Made by a program: the position numbers and the translations under genes. Under the pieces are notes generated by a model. That model had not been told where the DNA came from, ran no database searches, and worked only from the letters and a program-made list of their open reading frames with translations. Positions 1-5,302 of a DNA stretch of 6,472 bases are shown here, piece by piece. Source of the DNA: Tannerella sp. (GTDB lineage Bacteria; Bacteroidota; Bacteroidia; Bacteroidales; Tannerellaceae); NCBI GenBank assembly GCA_031279875.1, contig JAITHS010000223.1:1-6472 (forward strand), in the 5' to 3' direction. Every line of letters begins with the position of its first letter. Position 1 is the first letter of the stretch.

Positions 1-171
1 CTTGATGATCAATGAACCAATCACTATCCGAGGATTCAATGGTTTACGTCCGGTGCGATACCTGGTTACCTTGCGTAAATACACCGAAACTATCTCGTCC
101 CAGGGTATCAGTCCGGCAATTTCTTTGCACTTTTTGCCTGCAAAGATACTGCTTTTCTCTTTATTTTCAAA
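1..171 (-). mobile_element. Transposase fragment (N-terminal region, IS5/IS1182-like), no start codon, cut by window edge
   Basis: The minus strand is open from an in-frame TAG at 172-174 to the left edge. It contains the segments IAGLIPWDEIVSVYLRK, TGRKPLNPRIVIG and SLIIK. The pattern 'IPW-E ... GR-P ... R-VIG--IIKH' is what I know from the N-terminal DUF772-type domain of IS5/IS1182-like DDE transposases common in Bacteroidota. The catalytic domain would lie to the left, outside the window. There is no ATG between the upstream stop and the edge, so the beginning of the gene is either missing or uses a non-standard start. The fragment abuts a methyltransferase gene that has also lost its N-terminus, so this is probably the end of an insertion sequence or a rearranged relic. 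I could not identify a terminal inverted repeat or a target duplication. The family assignment rests on a short stretch and is tentative. Confidence 0.6.
141..171 (-). promoter_or_regulatory. Bacteroidota-type promoter reading into the transposase fragment
   Basis: On the minus strand TTTG (171-168) is followed after 19 bases by TATCTTTG (148-141). This fits the Bacteroidota primary-sigma consensus TTTG-N19-21-TAnnTTTG. It would start transcription near position 135, leftward into the transposase frame. The open frame continues upstream through the promoter, so the true translation start must lie downstream of it, yet no ATG is visible there. Confidence 0.5.
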
Positions 172-173
172 CT

Positions 174-554
174 ATTGAGAATAAATCAGCAGACCCTAAA
201 TACTTTACGCATTCTACCGAATTTATCTTGTGGGCTCGCAAAAACAAGAAAGTTTCGCATTATTATAACTACGAATTGATGAAACAAATCAATGGCGGAA
301 CACAGATGAAAGATGTTTGGAATTTGCCTGCCATTGCACCTTGGGAAAAATCGTGCGGAAAACACCCGACACAGAAACCGTTAGCTTTACTCACACGAAT
401 AGTTTTAGCTTCAACGCAAAAAAATGCTTGGATTCTTGACCCATTTACAGGAAGTAGCACCACAGAAATTTCCGCTAATCTCATAGAAAGAAGATTTGTA
501 GGGATTGACAAAAAAGTTGAATTTTTGCAAATATCGCAAAATAGAAAACTATAA
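174..554 (+). pseudogene. C-terminal remnant of a beta-class (N4-cytosine/N6-adenine) DNA methyltransferase
   Basis: About 126 residues resemble the C-terminal half of site-specific DNA methyltransferases of the YhdJ/MboII type. In order they show a FTHSTEFILWARK segment (about 204-242), MKDVWNLP (about 306-329), HPTQKP (363-380) and the SAM-binding motif I DPFTGSSTT (438-464), followed by a FVGIDKK segment. In beta-class enzymes the catalytic DPPY motif (motif IV) lies N-terminal to motif I. Here it is absent: upstream of about 174 the frame continues only as antisense of the transposase fragment. The open frame can be extended to an ATG at 12, but residues encoded by 12-173 are not methyltransferase-like. 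Without motif IV the product cannot be an active methyltransferase, so this is a gene cut off by insertion or rearrangement. Motif I reads GSS rather than the commoner GSG, a tolerated variant in some relatives. No matching restriction endonuclease gene is visible. Confidence 0.75.
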
Positions 555-585
555 CCTAAATATCTAAAACCCATTTTATTTTTTG

Positions 586-619
586 AAGACGGCTTTTTTG
601 TCCGGGAAAAAGTCGTCTT
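586..619 (+). terminator. Hairpin terminator candidate downstream of the methyltransferase remnant
   Basis: AAGACGGCTTTTT (586-598) pairs with AAAAAGTCGTCTT (607-619) along 13 positions with a single G-T wobble, closing an 8-base loop. A T-rich run follows at 626-633, not immediately after the stem. It lies 32 bases past the methyltransferase stop. The inner part of the stem is A/T only, so its strength as an intrinsic terminator is uncertain. Confidence 0.5.
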
Positions 620-799
620 TCTCAGATTTTTTTCGGTTAATTCAAGATTTTTCTAAAATATATGTCATCATTTCTGCGTTTAAAAGATGGCTTTTTTTAC
701 GCATTAGAGCTGAGGATCAGGCCCGGTGTGTTATTAAGTTCGTATGATTGGTGGATGTTTCTATTTCTGAACTATAGCAGGAATGACGGACATGGCATT

Positions 800-868
800 C
801 GTCATTGCGAGGTACGAAGCAATCCGGAAGGAATGGCACGCCGGATTGCTTCGTTCCTCGCAATGACG
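800..868. repeat. REP-like long palindrome (28-bp arms)
   Basis: The left arm 800-827 (begins CGTCATTGCGAGG, ends AAGCAATCCGG) and the right arm 841-868 (begins CCGGATTGCTTCG, ends CTCGCAATGACG) are reverse complements at 27 of 28 positions, with a 13-base loop. Palindromes built from GTCATTGCGAGG and GAAGCAATCC are known to me as dispersed intergenic elements in several bacterial phyla. Single-stranded DNA or RNA from this site would form a very stable hairpin. Confidence 0.85.
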
Positions 869-874
869 GGGTAC

Positions 875-909
875 TTTCTGCCTTCTGCCTTCTGCTTTCT
901 GCCTTCTGC
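875..909. repeat. 7-bp tandem repeat, five units of YTTCTGC
   Basis: Five consecutive units read TTTCTGC, CTTCTGC, CTTCTGC, TTTCTGC and CTTCTGC. They sit directly between the REP-like palindrome and the 35-bp dyad element. A unit length of seven is not a multiple of three, and no gene covers the tract. It is a simple-sequence tract likely to vary in length by slippage. Confidence 0.85.
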
Positions 910-910
910 A

Positions 911-945
911 AACCGCTTGCAGGGTTTAAAACCACTGCAAGGGTT
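911..945. repeat. 35-bp dyad element, copy 1 (isolated)
   Basis: This element begins AACCGCTTGCAGGG and ends ACCACTGCAAGGGTT. It matches the copy at 6119-6153 at every position. Internally CTTGCAG (916-922) can pair with CTGCAAG (935-941), with GGTT and AACC segments inside and AACC/GGTT at the outer ends. It is therefore an imperfect palindrome. Four further copies lie at the other end of the window. Confidence 0.85.
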
Positions 946-953
946 TGTGGTAC

Positions 954-979
954 CGTCATTGGTAAGAGAGAAGCAATCC
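954..979. repeat. Degenerate half copy of the REP-like palindrome
   Basis: CGTCATTG (954-961) and GAAGCAATCC (970-979) are spaced exactly as in the left arm of the palindrome at 800-827. Twenty of 26 positions agree, and the eight middle bases are diverged. No matching right arm follows, so this copy cannot form the hairpin. Confidence 0.6.
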
Positions 980-1022
980 TCACAACCTTGTCCCCTTGTC
1001 CCCTCACAACCTTGTCCCCTTG
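979..1022. repeat. 24-bp direct repeat, 1.8 units
   Basis: The 20 bases CTCACAACCTTGTCCCCTTG occur at 979-998 and again at 1003-1022, identical, with TCCC between them. The end of the second unit overlaps the -33 element of the nagB promoter. Confidence 0.85.
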
Positions 1023-1049
1023 ATTTTTAATTTTTAATTCGTATCTTTG
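1019..1049 (+). promoter_or_regulatory. Promoter of nagB
   Basis: CTTG (1019-1022, one mismatch to TTTG) and TATCTTTG (1042-1049) are separated by 19 A/T-rich bases, fitting the Bacteroidota promoter consensus. Transcription would start near 1056, leaving a leader of about 25 bases. The -33 element is formed by the last bases of the 24-bp direct repeat. Confidence 0.65.
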
Positions 1050-1081
1050 CGCCGTTATTAATCATTAAAACACCGACAATT

Positions 1082-1861
1082 ATGAGACTTATAATTAAAA
1101 ACGACTACGAGTCGCTATCAAAATGGGCTGCCGAATACATCGCAGCAAGTATTAACAAAACGGAAGCAGGCAAATCTTTTGTTCTCGGTTTGCCGACAGG
1201 CTCTTCGCCGCTCGGTACTTACAAAGAACTTATCGCGTTAAACAAAGCCGGTAAAGTATCGTTCCGTAATGTTACCACGTTTAATATGGACGAATATGTA
1301 GGGCTTCCTAAGGAACATCCCGAAAGTTACTACTCCTTTATGTGGAATAATTTCTTCAAACACATTGATATTCAAGAACAAAATGTGAATATCCTCAACG
1401 GCAACGCGCCTGACCTCGAAGCAGAATGCGCCGACTATGAAGCGAAAATTGTCAAAGCAGGAGGCATAGACCTGTTTCTGGGCGGCGTCGGAGTTGACGG
1501 CCATTTAGCGTTCAACGAGCCGGGATCGTCGTTAACAAGCCGTACAAGACAAAAATCGCTTACTACCGACACCGTTATCGTCAACTCGCGTTTCTTCGGC
1601 GGCGACGTCAATCTGGTGCCGAAAACAGCCCTCACGGTAGGCGTAGGCACGGTTATGGACGCACGTGAAGTAGTCGTTCTCGTCAACGGACACGCTAAAG
1701 CGCGCGCCCTACAACAAGCAATAGAAGGCGGCGTCAGCCAGATGTGGACTATTACCGCTCTACAACTCCATCATAAGGGCATTATCGTTTGCGACGAAGC
1801 CGCCTGCGATGAACTTAAAGTAGCAACGTACAAATATTTTAAGGATATTGAGAAAGATTAG
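1082..1861 (+). CDS. nagB: Glucosamine-6-phosphate deaminase
   Basis: This cytoplasmic enzyme converts glucosamine 6-phosphate to fructose 6-phosphate and ammonia, the last step in bringing N-acetylglucosamine and other amino sugars into glycolysis. At 259 residues it is close to E. coli NagB (266) and similar throughout by recall, including MRLI at the start, FVLGLPTG (33-40), [20 protein letters not shown] (67-86) and [22 protein letters not shown] (169-190). Catalytic positions known from E. coli correspond to Asp70, Asp139, His141 and Glu146. Ser149, Arg156 and Lys158 match the allosteric N-acetylglucosamine 6-phosphate site, so allosteric activation is plausible. E. coli has Asn before the catalytic Asp, whereas here it is Val138. 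The leader has no Shine-Dalgarno sequence. No nagA or sugar transporter is adjacent, and a separate promoter precedes the next gene, so nagB appears to be transcribed alone. Confidence 0.97.
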   Translation: MRLIIKNDYESLSKWAAEYIAASINKTEAGKSFVLGLPTGSSPLGTYKELIALNKAGKVSFRNVTTFNMDEYVGLPKEHPESYYSFMWNNFFKHIDIQEQNVNILNGNAPDLEAECADYEAKIVKAGGIDLFLGGVGVDGHLAFNEPGSSLTSRTRQKSLTTDTVIVNSRFFGGDVNLVPKTALTVGVGTVMDAREVVVLVNGHAKARALQQAIEGGVSQMWTITALQLHHKGIIVCDEAACDELKVATYKYFKDIEKD

Positions 1862-1880
1862 ATATTTTTAAGATAAAATA

Positions 1881-1912
1881 TTTGGAAACACCAAAAAAGC
1901 TCCGTACATTTG
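1881..1912 (+). promoter_or_regulatory. Promoter of the low-complexity secreted protein gene
   Basis: TTTG (1881-1884), then 20 bases, then TACATTTG (1905-1912) is a complete match to TTTG-N19-21-TAnnTTTG. It begins 19 bases after the nagB stop and gives a leader of roughly 37 bases. It probably also serves the outer membrane protein gene downstream. Confidence 0.75.
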
Positions 1913-1942
1913 CGCGATATTTAAGGTATTAATTAAAATTTT

Positions 1943-1948
1943 AGGAGG
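1943..1948 (+). promoter_or_regulatory. Strong Shine-Dalgarno sequence (AGGAGG)
   Basis: AGGAGG ends seven bases before the ATG at 1956, which is ideal spacing, and fixes the start at 1956 rather than the second ATG at 1965. The other three complete genes in the window have no comparable site, as is usual in Bacteroidota. This points to a deliberately high translation rate for this gene. Confidence 0.75.
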
Positions 1949-1955
1949 AAAAGAA

Positions 1956-3440
1956 ATGAAAACAATGAAATTAACTTGCCTGTCGGCGTTGCTGCTCGTT
2001 GCCGCAAGCGCTATGGCACAAGAAGAATTTGTGGACGATGTTTATTTCTCTTCAAAAAAGAGTAAAAAAACCACAAACAAGGAAACGGTAGCGCCCGCTG
2101 CAAAATCCTATAATACAACGTCTCAATCAACGTCAATGCAAACAACAGCAGCGGCTTATGAGACACAAGCCAACTATAACGTGCCGGAAGAAATGGATGT
2201 TGACGCCTACAATCGTCGTTATAACTATACCGATGAAATCTATGAAGAAGAAGTTTACGAAGATGATTATATCGATACGATAGTCGATACACGCAGGTCG
2301 GACATGGAATACTCGGAACGCATCATACGCTATCACTCGCCCAGCAAGATAACGATAACCGGTTCGGATAACGTTAATCTCTATATCAGCGACGGCTACT
2401 ACGGCTATGATTACTCGACCGGCGACGACGGTACAACTAATGTAAACATCAACGTCGGCAGCAACTATTACGGCAACTGGGGCTACGACCCTTGGTGGTA
2501 CGGCTCGTCATGGTATTATCATTCTTACTGGAACCGTCCCTACTGGGGATATGGCGGATATTACGGCAGCTGGTACTCATGGTATTCGCCATGGTATTAT
2601 GACTACTATTATCCTTATTACTACGGATATGGCTACGGCGGATATTGCGGCTACTACGGCGGAGGATATTACGGACATCATCACTACGACAACTATACCC
2701 GCAACCAATACGGTCGCGGAAGAGGTGATGTTACCGCCGGTCGCTCAACGGCAACACGTTCGGCAGCATACTCGCCGCGTTCGACTTATGCTTCCGGACG
2801 CTCAAACGCTACCTCAACACGCTCAGCCGCTACAGGAGGACGCTCAACTTCGGTCGGAGGACGCTCAACGACTACCGGCAACCGTTCGGCGACTACCGGC
2901 AACCGTTCGACGACTACCGGCAACCGTTCAACGACTACCGGCAACCGCTCAACGACTTCCGGCGACCGTTCAACAACTACCGGCAACCGTTCGGCGACTA
3001 CCGGAGACCGTTCAACGACTACCGGCGACCGTTCGACCGCAACAAGGGTAACAACATCTTCACCGGACAACTCTACCGCTACTCCGACCCGCACGGTACG
3101 AACCCGTACAACAACCAACACATCCACTCCGAGTACACCGACACCGACACCGACAAATCGCAGCTCGTCGAACGTTACACGCTCATCATCAAACACATCA
3201 ACCGGCACGTCATCATCAAGCCGCAGCAGTTCGAGTACGCCGAGCGTTACATCATCGCCAAGCCGCAGCAGCAGTTCGAGTACGCCAAGCGTTACATCAT
3301 CACCGAGCCGCAGCAGCAGTTCGAGTTCGCCGAGCATGTCGTCATCGCCAAGCCGCAGCAGCTCGTCGCCATCTTCGAGTAGCAGTAGCAGTAGCAGTCG
3401 CTCGTCGGGCAGCAGCTCTTCCGGCGGCAGAGGACGATAA
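1956..3440 (+). CDS. Secreted low-complexity protein: Tyr/Trp/Gly-rich centre, TGNRS heptad repeats, Ser/Arg-rich tail
   Basis: I do not recognise a named family. The 494-residue product starts with a clear signal peptide (MKTMK, a hydrophobic LSALLLVAASAMA core, likely cleavage after residue 21 before QEEF), so it is exported at least to the periplasm. Residues 22-115 are polar, Lys- then Asp/Glu/Tyr-rich. Residues 118-146 (ERIIRYHSPSKITITGSDNV and on) look like a short folded beta segment. Residues 171-247 contain 30 Tyr and 9 Trp among 77, with Gly and Pro. Residues 294-363 are ten exact 7-residue units of the G-N/D-R-S-T-T-T type. Residues 365-494 are Ser/Thr/Pro/Arg-rich with a 15-residue period, ending GGRGR. 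No LPXTG motif, secretion-system sorting domain or transmembrane helix after the signal is visible. The outer membrane protein gene follows after 55 bases without an obvious promoter. The composition suggests a disordered, cationic, possibly adhesive or cell-surface/matrix protein, but that is inference. Confidence 0.88.
   Translation: MKTMKLTCLSALLLVAASAMAQEEFVDDVYFSSKKSKKTTNKETVAPAAKSYNTTSQSTSMQTTAAAYETQANYNVPEEMDVDAYNRRYNYTDEIYEEEVYEDDYIDTIVDTRRSDMEYSERIIRYHSPSKITITGSDNVNLYISDGYYGYDYSTGDDGTTNVNINVGSNYYGNWGYDPWWYGSSWYYHSYWNRPYWGYGGYYGSWYSWYSPWYYDYYYPYYYGYGYGGYCGYYGGGYYGHHHYDNYTRNQYGRGRGDVTAGRSTATRSAAYSPRSTYASGRSNATSTRSAATGGRSTSVGGRSTTTGNRSATTGNRSTTTGNRSTTTGNRSTTSGDRSTTTGNRSATTGDRSTTTGDRSTATRVTTSSPDNSTATPTRTVRTRTTTNTSTPSTPTPTPTNRSSSNVTRSSSNTSTGTSSSSRSSSSTPSVTSSPSRSSSSSTPSVTSSPSRSSSSSSPSMSSSPSRSSSSPSSSSSSSSSRSSGSSSSGGRGR
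2835..3044 (+). repeat. 21-bp tandem repeat within the secreted protein gene (10 units)
   Basis: Ten consecutive 21-base units encode residues 294-363 as GGRSTSV, GGRSTTT, then eight GNRS/GDRS units. The core is CGACTACCGGCAACCGTTC with few synonymous or single-residue changes. DNA identity is high between neighbouring units, which indicates recent expansion. Because the unit is a multiple of three, copy-number change would alter protein length without breaking the frame. Confidence 0.9.
3222..3371 (+). repeat. 45-bp tandem repeat within the Ser/Arg-rich tail (about 3 units)
   Basis: Residues 423-472 repeat the pattern R-SSSS-(S)TPSVTSSPS with Arg at 423, 437, 452 and 467, so the first interval is 14 residues and the next two are 15. 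The DNA repeats as AGCCGCAGCAG, TTCGAGTACGCC and AAGCGTTACATCATC-like blocks. AGC/TCG serine codon alternation makes the opposite strand open, producing a spurious antisense frame. Confidence 0.8.
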
Positions 3441-3495
3441 ATCGGGTCTGTATAATTGTGAACGCAGTGAAACGATCCATAAAACAATATTCACT

Positions 3496-5121
3496 ATGAA
3501 AAAAATATATACATTAATAATAATGCTACTGTACGTCCCTGCGCTCATGGCGCAGGGAAACGAGGTAGATGCCTACTTGCTGGGTAATCGCGAGTTAAAC
3601 GGTACGGCAAGGTCAATGTCGATGGGAGGCGCTTTCGGAGCGCTCGGCGGAAATATATCCGTATTGTCGTCAAACCCCGCAGGTCTGGGCATCTTCCGCT
3701 CCTGCGATGCGTCGTTGACGTTAGACCTCTCGACCAACACATCAACAACCGATTGGAGCGGTACAAAAAGCACTAACCGTAAAACCAACTTCACCCCTTC
3801 ACATGCCGGTGGAGTATTATATTGTCCTACCGATGCAGGCGGCATTCTCAACTGTAACATCGGAGTATCCATGAGTAGAGCGAAAAACTTCAATCGTAAC
3901 TATACGATGGAATCTACACGAATGCCCTCATCTATGGGAGATTATGTCGCCTATCGCGCAACAAACGCTTTCGGTAATTCGGGCATAGCACTCGACGCAA
4001 TCGACTATGACAGAGCGCCGATAGACCCCTACAACAACTCCCTTCTGTCAGGTCAATGGCTCTCAATTCTCGGCTATGAATCATGGATGATAAGCCCGCA
4101 AAACGAAAACGACGGCAACAACGATATTTATCACAGCAGTTTCGGAAACCCACATACGTCTCTGCTGACAGTAACCGAAGCAGGAGGTATCTATGAAGCC
4201 GACTTCGGACTGGCTATAAATATCTCAAACATATTATTCTTAGGTACATCACTGTCGGTAACGGAAATCGATTACAGAATGAACTCTATGTTTGAAAATC
4301 TGTTTGACAAATACTCCGGAGCCACAAAAGACGACCACCTATATCTTAAAAACCAACTTACGACAGAAGGCGAAGGATATGCCGGCAATTTCGGAGCCAT
4401 ATTAAATCTTCAGTTTTTAAGACTCGGAATAGCCTACAACACCCCTTCTTACTACAAAATGACCGATTATTACACCGCTTTTGCCGGAACATATCTCGGC
4501 AATCAAGCGCTGCAAAATAATAGCCCCAAAGACAGAGAAACGCCCGAAAACCAATACTCGGAATACAGCTATAAAACACCGGGCAAAGTTACTTTCAGCG
4601 GAGCGCTGCTATTCGGACAAACAGCCCTTATAAGCGCCGACTATGAGATTTCAGACTACAGCAAGATGCGCTTCGCAGACAGAAAAGGCAACGAACGTGG
4701 CTTCAATCAAAACGATTTTATCAAAGATGATTTCAGCCGACAACAAACCCTGAAACTTGGCGCCGAACTGAAACCAACTTTACAGTTTGCAGCACGATTA
4801 GGATTGATGACACAAACAACTCCCATGCGCAAACAATTGGTTAACAACGAAGTAGAAGTATTGCCCGCAGGCACCGTAACGCATTTCACTACAAGCGACA
4901 GACCGGTTACCTACTACACAGCAGGATTAGGATACCGCTTTACACCTAACTTCTACGCAGACATAGCTTGTGTTTATCGCTTCCAAGACTTGAACGCATA
5001 CGCTTTCTCAAATACTTATAACAGCGACCCGCAATTCGGAATAACACCAATCAAGTCGATACCGGCAACTCTTAACGACAAGAAATTCAATGTTGTTATG
5101 ACAATCGGAGTCAAACTTTAA
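3496..5121 (+). CDS. OmpP1/FadL-family outer membrane transport protein
   Basis: The 541-residue product begins with a signal peptide (MKKIYTLIIMLLYVPALMA, likely cleavage after residue 19 before QG). The mature N-terminus has the stretch ARSMSMGGAFGALGGN, followed by SSNPAGLGIF (58-67). The NPAGL motif near the N-terminus is characteristic of the FadL/TodX/OmpP1 barrel family, where this region forms the plug. The rest alternates polar and hydrophobic residues with many aromatic residues, as expected for a beta barrel of about 14 strands, and the protein ends in a strand-like VVMTIGVKL. Family members move long-chain fatty acids or other hydrophobic compounds across the outer membrane. The substrate here is unknown. 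Bacteroidota homologues are sometimes labelled 'hemin receptor' without proof. The start has no Shine-Dalgarno sequence. It probably shares the transcript of the secreted protein gene 55 bases upstream. Confidence 0.85.
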   Translation: MKKIYTLIIMLLYVPALMAQGNEVDAYLLGNRELNGTARSMSMGGAFGALGGNISVLSSNPAGLGIFRSCDASLTLDLSTNTSTTDWSGTKSTNRKTNFTPSHAGGVLYCPTDAGGILNCNIGVSMSRAKNFNRNYTMESTRMPSSMGDYVAYRATNAFGNSGIALDAIDYDRAPIDPYNNSLLSGQWLSILGYESWMISPQNENDGNNDIYHSSFGNPHTSLLTVTEAGGIYEADFGLAINISNILFLGTSLSVTEIDYRMNSMFENLFDKYSGATKDDHLYLKNQLTTEGEGYAGNFGAILNLQFLRLGIAYNTPSYYKMTDYYTAFAGTYLGNQALQNNSPKDRETPENQYSEYSYKTPGKVTFSGALLFGQTALISADYEISDYSKMRFADRKGNERGFNQNDFIKDDFSRQQTLKLGAELKPTLQFAARLGLMTQTTPMRKQLVNNEVEVLPAGTVTHFTTSDRPVTYYTAGLGYRFTPNFYADIACVYRFQDLNAYAFSNTYNSDPQFGITPIKSIPATLNDKKFNVVMTIGVKL

Positions 5122-5136
5122 TGTTCGTACTTAAAA

Positions 5137-5165
5137 AGCAGGGTTTTGTACAAAAACTCCCCGCT
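5137..5165 (-). terminator. Hairpin with a T-run on the minus strand (weak terminator candidate)
   Basis: AGCAGGG (5137-5143) pairs with CCCCGCT (5159-5165) with one mismatch, and TTTTGTACAAAA lies inside. On the plus strand no T-run follows. On the minus strand the stem is followed by TTTTT (complement of 5133-5137). It could stop leftward transcription that passes the sigma gene, or simply stabilise the 3' end of the outer membrane protein mRNA. Confidence 0.3.
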
Positions 5166-5213
5166 CTCGGAAAAAATATCAAAAACAAGACGCCCGATTA
5201 ATAATAATATGAC

Positions 5214-5221
5214 TATCTTTG
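5214..5221 (+). promoter_or_regulatory. -7 element of the sigma factor gene promoter
   Basis: TATCTTTG matches TAnnTTTG exactly. No TTTG stands 19-21 bases upstream (that region is A/T-rich), so the promoter is either weak, activator-dependent or read by an alternative sigma factor. The leader to the ATG at 5303 would be about 75 bases. Confidence 0.5.
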
Positions 5222-5302
5222 CACCGATAATTTTATGTTTTACTAAAACCCATTACTGCCTATTGCATACACATTACTTCGAAACTAATAAAAATTAAAG
5301 TA

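Larger units (their letters stand above)
555..1081. other. Gene-free repeat island between the methyltransferase remnant and nagB
   Basis: This 527-base stretch holds no convincing gene. The frames that cross it are products of repeats and low-complexity DNA. In order it contains a terminator-like hairpin (586-619), about 180 bases in which I recognise nothing (621-799), a REP-like palindrome (800-868), five 7-bp tandem units (875-909), a 35-bp dyad element (911-945), a half copy of the palindrome (954-979), a 24-bp direct repeat (979-1022) and the nagB promoter (1019-1049). Confidence 0.8.

Noticed and set aside
123..145. CTTTGCA/TGCAAAG inverted repeat as an IS terminal repeat
   Set aside because: The two arms are 9 bases apart and lie inside the transposase open frame, one of them being part of the -7 promoter element, so they are not the two ends of an element.
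12..173. Methyltransferase start at the ATG at 12
   Set aside because: The residues read from 12-173 are the antisense of a transposase-like frame and show no methyltransferase motif, so this is a chance in-frame extension.
662..1030. Open frames on both strands across 662-1030
   Set aside because: They run through the palindrome, the 7-bp repeat and the dyad element and have no protein-like composition or start signal.
2551..3051. Plus-strand frame of 166 residues overlapping the secreted protein
   Set aside because: It is an alternative frame of the same repeat region (LPATVRR units), without its own start signal. The frame beginning with the signal peptide at 1956 is clearly the real one.
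3451..3458. TATAATTG as a separate promoter of the OmpP1-like gene
   Set aside because: It misses the TAnnTTTG consensus by one base and has no TTTG 19-21 bases upstream. Read-through from the promoter at 1881-1912 is simpler.
2786..3487. Long minus-strand open frame (233 residues, Glu/Leu/Val-rich, repeating ERLPVV)
   Set aside because: It is the mirror of the TGNRS and Ser-rich repeats on the plus strand, has no promoter or ribosome site, and its periodicity is inherited from the repeat units.
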